DNA from: Pleomorphomonas koreensis DSM 23070
GTDB lineage: Bacteria; Pseudomonadota; Alphaproteobacteria; Rhizobiales; Pleomorphomonadaceae
NCBI RefSeq assembly: GCF_000425185.1
Contig: NZ_AULH01000019.1
Span: 1-64,000 of the forward strand
DNA length: 64,000 nt
Reading direction: 5' to 3'
Under the pieces are notes generated by a model. The model saw only the letters and a list, made by a program, of their open reading frames with translations. It was not told the DNA's origin and made no database searches. Positions 9,671 to 16,927 of the stretch are shown here, one piece after another (the stretch's first letter is position 1; every line of letters starts with the position of its first letter). Position numbers and translations under genes: made by a program.

Positions 9671-10186
9671 ATGACCAATGTCACGCGAATCATCGGCATC
9701 GATCCCGGCCTCCGGCGCACCGGCTGGGGCGTCATCGACAGCCTCGGCAACTCGGTGCGCTTCGTCGCCTCGGGCTCCGTCACCTCGGACGGCGACCTCG
9801 ACCTCGCCTCGCGCCTGGTGCAGATCCACGATGGCCTCGACGCCGTGCTGCACGAGTTCCAGCCCGACGAGGCGGCCATCGAACAGACCTTTGTCAACAA
9901 GGACGCCGGCGCCACGCTGAAGCTCGGCCAGGCGCGCGGCGTGGCGCTGCTGGCACCGGCCCGGCGCGGCCTGCCGGTGGCCGAATACGCGCCCAACGCG
10001 GTGAAGAAGGCGATCGTCGGCGCCGGCCACGCCGAGAAGGGGCAGATCCGCGTCATGGTCAAGGTGCTGATGCCCAAGGCGACCTTCGAGACCGACGATG
10101 CCGCCGACGCGCTGGCCATCGCGCTGACGCACGCCCATCATCGCGGCTCGGCGGTGGGGCGGTTGATGCGGGCGGCGGCCGGCTGA
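9671..10186 (+). CDS. ruvC: Crossover junction endodeoxyribonuclease RuvC
   Basis: Resolves Holliday junctions by symmetrical cuts, working with the RuvAB branch-migration motor. The 171-residue protein starts [23 protein letters not shown], with the first catalytic Asp in [27 protein letters not shown] carries the catalytic Glu and the DNA-contact loop; [17 protein letters not shown] carries the C-terminal acidic residues. It ends 13 bases before ruvA, so both are one operon. Confidence 0.95.
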   Translation: MTNVTRIIGIDPGLRRTGWGVIDSLGNSVRFVASGSVTSDGDLDLASRLVQIHDGLDAVLHEFQPDEAAIEQTFVNKDAGATLKLGQARGVALLAPARRGLPVAEYAPNAVKKAIVGAGHAEKGQIRVMVKVLMPKATFETDDAADALAIALTHAHHRGSAVGRLMRAAAG

Positions 10187-10199
10187 CGGGGAGGGGATG

Positions 10200-10817
10200 A
10201 TGATCGGCAAGCTCAAGGGCGTGGTGGACAGCTTCAGCGACGACTGGATGATCCTCGACGTCCACGGCGTCGGCTACCAGGTCTATTGCTCGGCGCGGAC
10301 GCTGCAAAGGCTGCCCAAGGCCGGCGAGGCGGCGACGCTGTCCATCGAGACTATGGTGCGCGAGGACATGATCCGCCTCTACGGCTTCTCCAACGACATC
10401 GAGCGCGAGTGGTTCCGCCTGCTGATGACCGTGCAGGGCGTTGGCGCCAAGGTGGCGCTCGGCGTGCTGTCGGTGCTGGATCCGGGGCAGCTCGCCACCG
10501 CCATCGCCATGCGCGACCTCACGGCCATCTCACGAGCGCCGGGCGTCGGCAAACGCGTGGCCGAGCGCATCGCCAGCGAACTCAAGGACAAGGCGCCGGC
10601 CTTTGCCGACGCCGACCCTTCAGTGATCCGCATTGCCGCCGACGTCGCCGAGGCGCGCGTCTCCGGGCCGGTGGCCGAGGCGGTGTCGGCGCTGGTCAAC
10701 CTCGGCTATGCGCAGTTGCAGGCGGCGGCGGCGGTGCAGGCGGCGGCCAAGGCGGCCGGCGCCGAGGCGACCACCACGCAGCTGATCCGCCAGGGCCTCA
10801 GGGAACTGGCGCGCTGA
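10200..10817 (+). CDS. ruvA: Holliday junction branch migration protein RuvA
   Basis: Tetrameric junction-binding subunit that loads the RuvB helicase. The 205-residue protein has the three family domains: OB fold ([31 protein letters not shown]), tandem helix-hairpin-helix ([16 protein letters not shown] and [19 protein letters not shown]), and the C-terminal RuvB-contact helix bundle ([18 protein letters not shown]). Two ATGs overlap in frame at 10197 and 10200; the second gives the usual MIGKLKG start and GGGGAGGGG precedes both. ruvB, which normally follows, is absent here: an SDR gene comes next. Confidence 0.95.
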   Translation: MIGKLKGVVDSFSDDWMILDVHGVGYQVYCSARTLQRLPKAGEAATLSIETMVREDMIRLYGFSNDIEREWFRLLMTVQGVGAKVALGVLSVLDPGQLATAIAMRDLTAISRAPGVGKRVAERIASELKDKAPAFADADPSVIRIAADVAEARVSGPVAEAVSALVNLGYAQLQAAAAVQAAAKAAGAEATTTQLIRQGLRELAR

Positions 10818-10902
10818 CGCTTCCGGCGGCAGCGGCGTATCCCATATCAAGAAGAGGCCGGCCCCGTGGCCGGCAGCTACACGGCTTTCGGGGGAGGAAT
10901 CC

Positions 10903-11742
10903 ATGTCCGACGACATCATCACAACGGGCAATGTCGCGGTGATCACCGGCGCGGCGCGCGGCATCGGCCGGGCGGCGGCGCTGCGCCTTGCCGGGCGCGG
11001 CATGCGGCTGGTGCTGGCCGACGTGCTGGCGGACGAACTCGACGACGCGGCGGCGGCGGCCAGGGCGGCCGGTGCCCGCGAGGCGATCGCCGTGCCGACC
11101 GACGTTGGCGACAAGGCGGCGGTCGAGGCGCTGGCCGATGCCGCCTTCGGCCGGTTCGGCGGCGTCGACGTGCTGATGAACAACGCCGCCATCGGCACCG
11201 GCGGCGGCACCTTCGAGAACTACGGCGACTGGCGGAAGCTGTTCGACGTCAATTTCTGGGGCGTCGTCAACGGCGTTCAGACCTTCGTGCCGAGGATGGT
11301 CGAGGCCGGCCGGCCCGGCTACGTCATCAACACCGGCTCCAAGCAGGGCATCACCACGCCGCCGGGCAACGCCGCCTACAACGCTTCCAAGGCGGCGGTG
11401 AAGGTGGTGACCGAGCAACTCGCCTACGAGCTGCGCGGCCGCGGCGGTCGGCTGTCGGCGCATCTGCTGATCCCCGGCTGGACGTTCACCGGCCTCACCG
11501 CCGCCGACCCCAAGGCCGAGAAGCCGGCCGGAGCCTGGCACGCCGACGAGGTGGTCGACTTCATGCTGTCGGCGCTAGAGAAGGGCGACTTCTACATCCT
11601 CTGCCCGGACAACGAGACGCCGCGCTCCCTCGACGAGAAGCGCATGGCCTGGGCGATGGGCGACATCATCCACGACCGGCCGGCGCTGTCGCGCTGGCAT
11701 CCGGATTTCAAGGACGCCTTCGACCGCTTCGTCGGGGAGTGA
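10903..11742 (+). CDS. Short-chain dehydrogenase/reductase (SDR)
   Basis: A 279-residue Rossmann-fold oxidoreductase using NAD(P). Seen: cofactor motif TGAARGIG (about residues 16-23), ADVLAD after the second strand (the acidic residue hints at NAD preference), NNAA near 92, the serine in NTGSKQG and the YNASK catalytic Tyr/Lys. Substrate unknown. GGGGAGGAATCC precedes the ATG. It occupies the position where ruvB is normally found, 85 bases after ruvA, and is followed by the GANTC-rich tandem repeat. Confidence 0.9.
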   Translation: MSDDIITTGNVAVITGAARGIGRAAALRLAGRGMRLVLADVLADELDDAAAAARAAGAREAIAVPTDVGDKAAVEALADAAFGRFGGVDVLMNNAAIGTGGGTFENYGDWRKLFDVNFWGVVNGVQTFVPRMVEAGRPGYVINTGSKQGITTPPGNAAYNASKAAVKVVTEQLAYELRGRGGRLSAHLLIPGWTFTGLTAADPKAEKPAGAWHADEVVDFMLSALEKGDFYILCPDNETPRSLDEKRMAWAMGDIIHDRPALSRWHPDFKDAFDRFVGE

Positions 11743-11790
11743 TGCGGCTCACTTGGTCCCGGCGCGCGCTGGCGTCCATGGCGGACCATG

Positions 11791-11965
11791 GCCGCCGGCG
11801 ACTCGCCATGACTCCGCCTGAGTCGCGATGAACCCGCATGGACTCGGTCGGGTTGCCGGACGAGGCGCGGAGGGGCGGCCGGCCGGGATCTCCTGGCCGC
11901 CGGGGAATCGTCATGACTCCACCTGAGTCACGATGACCCCGCATGGACTCGGATGAGTCGCCGGA
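11791..11965. repeat. Two-copy direct repeat packed with GANTC sites
   Basis: Two ungapped 70-bp copies, 11791-11860 and 11896-11965, 105 bp apart, identical at about 60 of 70 positions by hand alignment. Each holds GACTC-N5-GAGTC, a short inverted repeat, and further GACTC/GAGTC sites. Nine GANTC sites fall in 160 bp (at 11800, 11810, 11820, 11841, 11905, 11915, 11925, 11946 and 11955), against less than one expected by chance. GANTC is the recognition site of the cell-cycle methylase CcrM. The repeat sits between the 3' ends of the SDR gene and a convergent secreted-protein gene. Confidence 0.85.
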
Positions 11966-11983
11966 ACGAGACTGTGGCAGAGA

Positions 11984-13027
11984 TCAGTCGGAGAGCTTCT
12001 GGCCGCCGGCGGCCAGCACCTCGACGTCGGCGTTCTCGCCGGACACCACGGTGACGACGCGCTGGAACTGGCCGTCCTCGTGGTTGGCGATGACGGTGTA
12101 GTCGCCCTCGGCCAGCACGAAGGAAGGGAAGGCGCCGACGCCGGAGGTGACGAGGTCGCCGGCCTGGGTCAGGATCGACCAGCGGGTGTCGGCGATCGCC
12201 TCGCCGCCTTCGCTGCTCACCAGCTTCAGGGTGATCTTGGCGGCCTTCTCGGTCAGCGTGACGTCGGAGAGCTTGCCGGCCTTGACGTCGATGTCGGCGG
12301 TGGTGCGGGCGTTGGCGTCGCCGTAGCTGGCCACCACGCTATAGGTCTTGGCCGGCAGGCGGACGATCTGCCCCGGCGCGACGTCGAGGGCGACCGCCTT
12401 CGGCTCACCGTGCGAATCCAGCTCCTGCGAGAAGATGTCGAAGCTGAGGTCGTCCTTGCCGATCGGCGGCCGGTCCTTGGCGGTGACGGCGCTGAGGCGG
12501 ACGCCGCCGGCGTTGAGCACCACCGAATCGGCCTTGAGGCCGGTGCCAACCGTCACATGCGCGGTGGTGCCGGCATAGCCGAAGCCGCAATAGACGAAGT
12601 AGCCGCCCGGCTTCAGCGTGAAGTCGGCCGAGCCGCCGTGCCGTTCGGCCACCAGCTCGCGGCTGCCGTCCGGCCCCTGCGCCTCGGCGAAGATGCGCCA
12701 GACGACGCCGGCGCCGATCGGCGGACCGTCGGGGGTGAGGCGCGCCGTCAGCGACAGCGTCGCCGTGTCGCGCGGCGCGACGGTGGCCAGCGGCTTATTT
12801 TCGATAGCCGGCGCGGTGCTCGGGGCATAGGGCGTCGCCGCCTCGGGCAACGGCTGCGGGCCGGCGTCGGGCGGCATCAGCTGGAGCGGCCCCGATCCGG
12901 GCTGCATGAAGCCGGGCATCGGCTGGTCGCCGGGGCCGCCGGGCGGCGCGTCCTGGGCGAGGGCCGGAACGGCCATCAACGCGAGAACAACAAAGGTCCA
13001 CCGGATCGAGGTGGCTTGCCGCGTCAT
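11984..13027 (-). CDS. Secreted protein with three tandem beta-sandwich-like repeats
   Basis: A 347-residue exported protein of unknown function. A signal peptide (MTRQATSIRWTFVVLALMAVPALAQ) is followed by a Pro-rich linker to about residue 85 and then three repeats of about 80-88 residues. Each repeat has the pattern hydrophobic strand, W/F-x-I-F/L, a glycine, then G-x-Y-x-V and a closing V-x-x-G: for example VVWRIFAEAQG with GGYFVYC, LSFDIFSQ with KTYSVVAS, TRWSILTQAGD with GDYTVIAN. They look like carboxypeptidase-regulatory/PEGA-type surface modules. The ATG at 13027 has GGGAGA upstream and fits the signal peptide. It probably works in the periplasm or at the cell surface. Confidence 0.75.
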   Translation of the reverse strand: MTRQATSIRWTFVVLALMAVPALAQDAPPGGPGDQPMPGFMQPGSGPLQLMPPDAGPQPLPEAATPYAPSTAPAIENKPLATVAPRDTATLSLTARLTPDGPPIGAGVVWRIFAEAQGPDGSRELVAERHGGSADFTLKPGGYFVYCGFGYAGTTAHVTVGTGLKADSVVLNAGGVRLSAVTAKDRPPIGKDDLSFDIFSQELDSHGEPKAVALDVAPGQIVRLPAKTYSVVASYGDANARTTADIDVKAGKLSDVTLTEKAAKITLKLVSSEGGEAIADTRWSILTQAGDLVTSGVGAFPSFVLAEGDYTVIANHEDGQFQRVVTVVSGENADVEVLAAGGQKLSD

Positions 13028-13281
13028 GCCCTGCCGTCTCCCTTCGGCCATCGTCATCATGACCGCCAGTCTTGGCCGATCATCGTGTTCATTTCAAGTC
13101 CGGCGGCCCGGCGGGCCACCGGCCGTGCCATAGGTATTTCAATATACAGGGAAAGCGGATATGCCGGTCTCACCGCAACTCAGAGCGGCGGACGCCCGGA
13201 GGCATCCGGGCTGCCGCTCCCGTCTTTTGTCGACGCATCGGATCCTGCCCGTCCGATGCTTCAGTCCGGAGCCGATGCCCC

Positions 13282-13851
13282 ATGAACCCGACGCTTGATC
13301 TGCTGCTTACCCGCCGCTCCGTAGCGGCCGCCCTGCTTGTTGCTCCCGGCCCCGATGCCGAGCAGCTTCAGACGCTGCTCACCATTGCCTCGCGGGTGCC
13401 CGACCATGGCAAGCTGGCGCCCTGGCGGTTCATCGTCTTCGAGGGCGAGAGCCGGGTGGAGGCCGGACGACGCCTTGCGGCGATCGCCGCTGCGCGCCAG
13501 CCGGACATCTCCGAGGCGCGGCTGGAGGAGGAGCGGCAGCGCTTTGCCAAGGCGCCGCTGGTAATCGCCGTGGTCGGCCGCGCCGCCGAGCACGTCAAGA
13601 TCCCGGTGATCGAGCAGATTTACTCGGCCGGCGCCGTCTGCCTCAACCTGGAGATCGCCGCCCACGCCATGGGTTTCGGCGCCTGCTGGCTGACCGAATG
13701 GCCGGCCTACGACGCCGAGGCGCGCGCCGCCCTCGGCCTCACCGACGCCGAGACCATCGTCGGCTTCATTCACATCGGCACGCCCACCCTCAAGCCGGCC
13801 GATCGGCCGCGGCCGGCGCTGGAGGATATCGTCAGCCGCTTCGGCGATTGA
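13282..13851 (+). CDS. Nitroreductase family protein
   Basis: A 189-residue FMN-dependent oxidoreductase fold. Seen: LLLTRRSVAAALLVAPGPDAEQLQTLLTIASRVPDHGKLAPWRFIVFEGE (FMN-binding N-terminal RRS and the PDHGKLAPWRF motif of the YdjA-like branch), and NLEIAAHAMGFGACWLTEWPAY near residue 120, also typical. YdjA-type members are minimal nitroreductases with an unclear natural substrate. It faces the chemotaxis operon end to end, with the cheR terminator between them. Confidence 0.88.
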   Translation: MNPTLDLLLTRRSVAAALLVAPGPDAEQLQTLLTIASRVPDHGKLAPWRFIVFEGESRVEAGRRLAAIAAARQPDISEARLEEERQRFAKAPLVIAVVGRAAEHVKIPVIEQIYSAGAVCLNLEIAAHAMGFGACWLTEWPAYDAEARAALGLTDAETIVGFIHIGTPTLKPADRPRPALEDIVSRFGD

Positions 13852-13890
13852 CGGCCGGCGCGGCGGGCAGGGGATGACCGCCCGCAATGG

Positions 13891-13920
13891 AAAACGGCGC
13901 CGCGGGGAGCCGCGACGCCG
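13891..13920 (-). terminator. Rho-independent terminator of the chemotaxis operon
   Basis: Read on the minus strand: CGGCGTCGCGG, a short loop, then CCGCGGCGCCG followed by TTTTCC, a few bases past the cheR stop. Confidence 0.75.
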
Positions 13921-13943
13921 TCATCGACAAGAGCGGGGCCGGA

Positions 13944-14816
13944 TCAGCCGACGCGGCCGGCCGTGGCCAGTGCCGAGAGGCGCGGCGCCGGCTGGGCGGC
14001 GGCGGCAGCGGCCGGCACGTAGAGGCCGCGCCGTTCGGGTGCCGGCTTGAAGGCGTCGGTGAGGCCGACCACCGTCTCGGCGGCGCCGAGCACCAGGTAG
14101 CCGTCCGGCGCCATGATCTTCGAGATGCGGCCGAGGATATCGACCTTGGTCGTCTGGTCGAAGTAGATCAGCACGTTGCGGCAGAAGACGATGTCGAACT
14201 GGCCGAAGGCGGCGAAGCTCTCCAGCAGATTGAACTTCCGCCACTGCACCATGGACCGCAGCTGCGGCGAGATGGTCCAGCTCTCGCCTTGTTGCGTGAA
14301 GTATTTCAGCAGCAGCTGGATCGGCAGGCCGCGCTGCACCTCGAACTGGGTATAGGTGCCGGACCTCGCCCGCTCCAGCACCTCGTTGGAGATGTCGGTG
14401 CCGAGGATCTCGATGCGCCAGCCGGCGAGCTTGGCCTCCATTTCCTTGAGGCACATGGCGAGCGTGTAGGGCTCCTGGCCGGTGGAAGCGGCGGCGCACC
14501 AGATGCGGATCTTCTTCTGCGAGGCGCGCGACTTCAACAGTTCCGGCATCATCACCTGGGTGAAGTGCTCGAAGGGCGTCTTGTCGCGGTAGAAGAAGCT
14601 CTCGTTGGTGGTCATCGCCTCGACGACCGCCTCGGCCAGCGCCGTCTCGCGCGGCTCCTTCAGCTTGGCGACCAGCGCGGCGATCGATTGCAGGCCGGTC
14701 TTGCGGGCGACCGGCAACAGGCGGCTCTCGATCAGATACTGCTTCTCGTTCGACAGGACGAGTCCGGACCGGCTCTTGAGGAACTGGCGCAGATAGTCGT
14801 ACTCGGCCGGGTTCAT
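13944..14816 (-). CDS. cheR: Chemotaxis protein methyltransferase CheR
   Basis: Methylates glutamate residues of chemoreceptors with S-adenosylmethionine. The 290-residue product has the N-terminal helical domain (MNPAEYDYLRQFLKSRSGLVLS), then NESFFYRDKTPFEHF, the SAM-binding IRIWCAAASTGQEPYTLAMCLKE and the late FDIVFCRNVLIYFD. The ATG at 14816 overlaps the cheB stop by four bases (ATGA), so the two are translationally coupled. It is the last gene of the operon and ends at a terminator. No chemoreceptor gene is nearby. Confidence 0.94.
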   Translation of the reverse strand: MNPAEYDYLRQFLKSRSGLVLSNEKQYLIESRLLPVARKTGLQSIAALVAKLKEPRETALAEAVVEAMTTNESFFYRDKTPFEHFTQVMMPELLKSRASQKKIRIWCAAASTGQEPYTLAMCLKEMEAKLAGWRIEILGTDISNEVLERARSGTYTQFEVQRGLPIQLLLKYFTQQGESWTISPQLRSMVQWRKFNLLESFAAFGQFDIVFCRNVLIYFDQTTKVDILGRISKIMAPDGYLVLGAAETVVGLTDAFKPAPERRGLYVPAAAAAAQPAPRLSALATAGRVG

Positions 14817-15991
14817 GGGCGGCCTCCGAGGAGGATCTTGGACACCTTGCGGCCGATGTCGTGCAGCGGCAGAACGTCGGAGCACATCCCGGTATGGGCG
14901 GCGGCGCCGGGCATGCCCCAGACCACCGAGCTTTCCTCATCCTGGGCGATGGTGCTGCCGCCGACTTCGCCGATGCGGCGCACGCCCTCGGCGCCGTCCG
15001 CGCCCATGCCGGTGAGGACGACGGCCAGCGTCGCCGTGCCGTAGATGTCGACCACCGACTTGAACAGCGGGTCGACGGCCGGCTTGCAGAAGTTGACCGG
15101 CGGCGCGTCGCTGAGCCTCACCACCACGTCGTTGCCGTTCTTGGCCAGCAGCATGTGCTTGCCGCCGGGCGCCACGTAGATGCGGCCGGGCTGGATCACC
15201 TCGCCGTCGCGGCCCTCGGCGGCCGGCCGGCCGGCTGCCTTGGTGATGTGCTCGGCGAGAATGGCGGTGAAGGTGGGCGGCATGTGCTGGGTCAGCACCA
15301 CCGGCACCATGCCGATGGCCGAGCCGATCTCGCCGAACAGCGTGTTGAGGGCCTGCGGCCCGCCGGTGGACGAACCGATGGTCAGGATGCGCGGCCGCGC
15401 CGACGAATAGGGGCGGATGGTGAAGCTCGACGGGCGGGAGGCCCGGAGCGCGCCGTGGGGGGCGGGCGGGGCACCGGCGCCCTGCGGCAGGCGCGACGCC
15501 GGCCGGCCGGCCGGCGCATGGCCGGGCAGGCCGCGGCTCCTCGCCCGCTGGCCGAGGTTGGTGACCTTCTCGATCAGCTCGCGGCGGAATTCGGCCGACG
15601 TGGTGACGCCGGAATTGGATTCGGGCTTCGGCACATAGTCGGCGGCGCCGAGCGACAGGGCCTTCAGCGAGATCTCGGCGTTGCGGCGGGTCAGCGTCGA
15701 GGCGACGACGACGACGAGGTTCTTCTTCTTCTCGATCAGGAGGGGCAGGGCGGTGAGACCGTCCATGTCCGGCATCTCGATGTCGAGGATGACCACGTCC
15801 GGGTTGGAGCGCAGCACGTCGTCGACGGCGAGGCGGCCATTGCGGTGGCTGGCCACCACGGCGAGGCCCGGCTCCTCGTCGAGCCAGCGGCCGAGAAGGC
15901 CGCGAATGACCACGGAATCATCGACGACCATCACGCGGATGGGATCGGTGACGGCTCCGGAAGAAGAAGGCGCGCGGGCGATGGCCGACAT
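14813..15991 (-). CDS. cheB: Chemotaxis response regulator protein-glutamate methylesterase CheB
   Basis: Removes methyl groups from, and deamidates, chemoreceptors. The 392-residue protein has an N-terminal receiver domain (VMVVDDSVVIRGLL, phosphoacceptor Asp70 in VVILDIEMPDMDG) and a C-terminal esterase domain with GSSTGG (catalytic Ser near 208), VLTQHMPPTF (His) and GMGADGAEGV (Asp). A Pro/Arg-rich linker of about 50 residues joins them. It lies 37 bases after cheY and overlaps cheR by four bases. CheA would phosphorylate it, giving receptor adaptation. Confidence 0.95.
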   Translation of the reverse strand: MSAIARAPSSSGAVTDPIRVMVVDDSVVIRGLLGRWLDEEPGLAVVASHRNGRLAVDDVLRSNPDVVILDIEMPDMDGLTALPLLIEKKKNLVVVVASTLTRRNAEISLKALSLGAADYVPKPESNSGVTTSAEFRRELIEKVTNLGQRARSRGLPGHAPAGRPASRLPQGAGAPPAPHGALRASRPSSFTIRPYSSARPRILTIGSSTGGPQALNTLFGEIGSAIGMVPVVLTQHMPPTFTAILAEHITKAAGRPAAEGRDGEVIQPGRIYVAPGGKHMLLAKNGNDVVVRLSDAPPVNFCKPAVDPLFKSVVDIYGTATLAVVLTGMGADGAEGVRRIGEVGGSTIAQDEESSVVWGMPGAAAHTGMCSDVLPLHDIGRKVSKILLGGRP

Positions 15992-16028
15992 TCAATCGGT
16001 CTCCAGTTTCGCATCGATCTTTGAACGG

Positions 16029-16394
<366 letters not shown>

Positions 16395-16435
16395 TGTTTC
16401 ACTCCTCACGGCGGTGACGCCGGCTTCAAGGGTCG

Positions 16436-16927
16436 TCAGGCGGCCATGTCGCCCTGCATGCGGCCGAGCACGCGCTCGACGTCGAGGATGACCATCAGCT
16501 GTCCGGACAGGCGGTGGACGCCGCCGGAAATCTCCGCCCAGCGGCCATCGAGGTTGGCCGGGTTGGCCTCGCGGCCGGAGGCGTCGAGGTTCAGCACCTC
16601 GCCGACCTCGTCGATGATCAGGCCGTAGGATTCGCCGCGATACTCGATGCCGACGGCCATGATGCCGTGGTTGCCCTCGCGCTGCGGCAGGCCGAGACGG
16701 CGGCGCATGTTGATCGCCGTGACGATGCGGCCGCGCAGGTTGAGCACGCCGGCCACTTCCGGCGCCGACAGCGGCACGCGCGTCATGCTCTCCGGCACGA
16801 AGACGTCATGCACCTTGTGGATCGGCAGGCCGAACAGCTGGCCGCCGATGAACACGGTGACATACTGGATCTGGCCGGAGTGGCTGTCGTTGGCGGCAGC
16901 ACCGGGGGTATGGCTGTTGGCGGTCAT
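16436..16927 (-). CDS. cheW: Chemotaxis coupling protein CheW
   Basis: Scaffold that links chemoreceptors to CheA. The 163-residue protein is a single CheW SH3-like domain: IQYVTVFIGGQLFGLPIHKVHDVF, RVPLSAPEVAGVLNLRGRIVTAINMRRRLGL and YGLIIDEVGEVLNLD are all typical. It overlaps the end of cheA by four bases (ATGA), so translation is coupled and a fixed CheA:CheW ratio is likely. Confidence 0.94.
   Translation of the reverse strand: MTANSHTPGAAANDSHSGQIQYVTVFIGGQLFGLPIHKVHDVFVPESMTRVPLSAPEVAGVLNLRGRIVTAINMRRRLGLPQREGNHGIMAVGIEYRGESYGLIIDEVGEVLNLDASGREANPANLDGRWAEISGGVHRLSGQLMVILDVERVLGRMQGDMAA

Noticed and set aside
11708-11944. 78-codon minus-strand frame across the GANTC repeat (HRDSGGVM occurring twice)
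   Set aside because: The repeated peptide only mirrors the DNA repeat; no ribosome site and the frame overlaps the SDR gene end.
11791-11965. CRISPR array
   Set aside because: Only two imperfect copies of 70 bp with GC-rich spacing and no cas genes; not a CRISPR.
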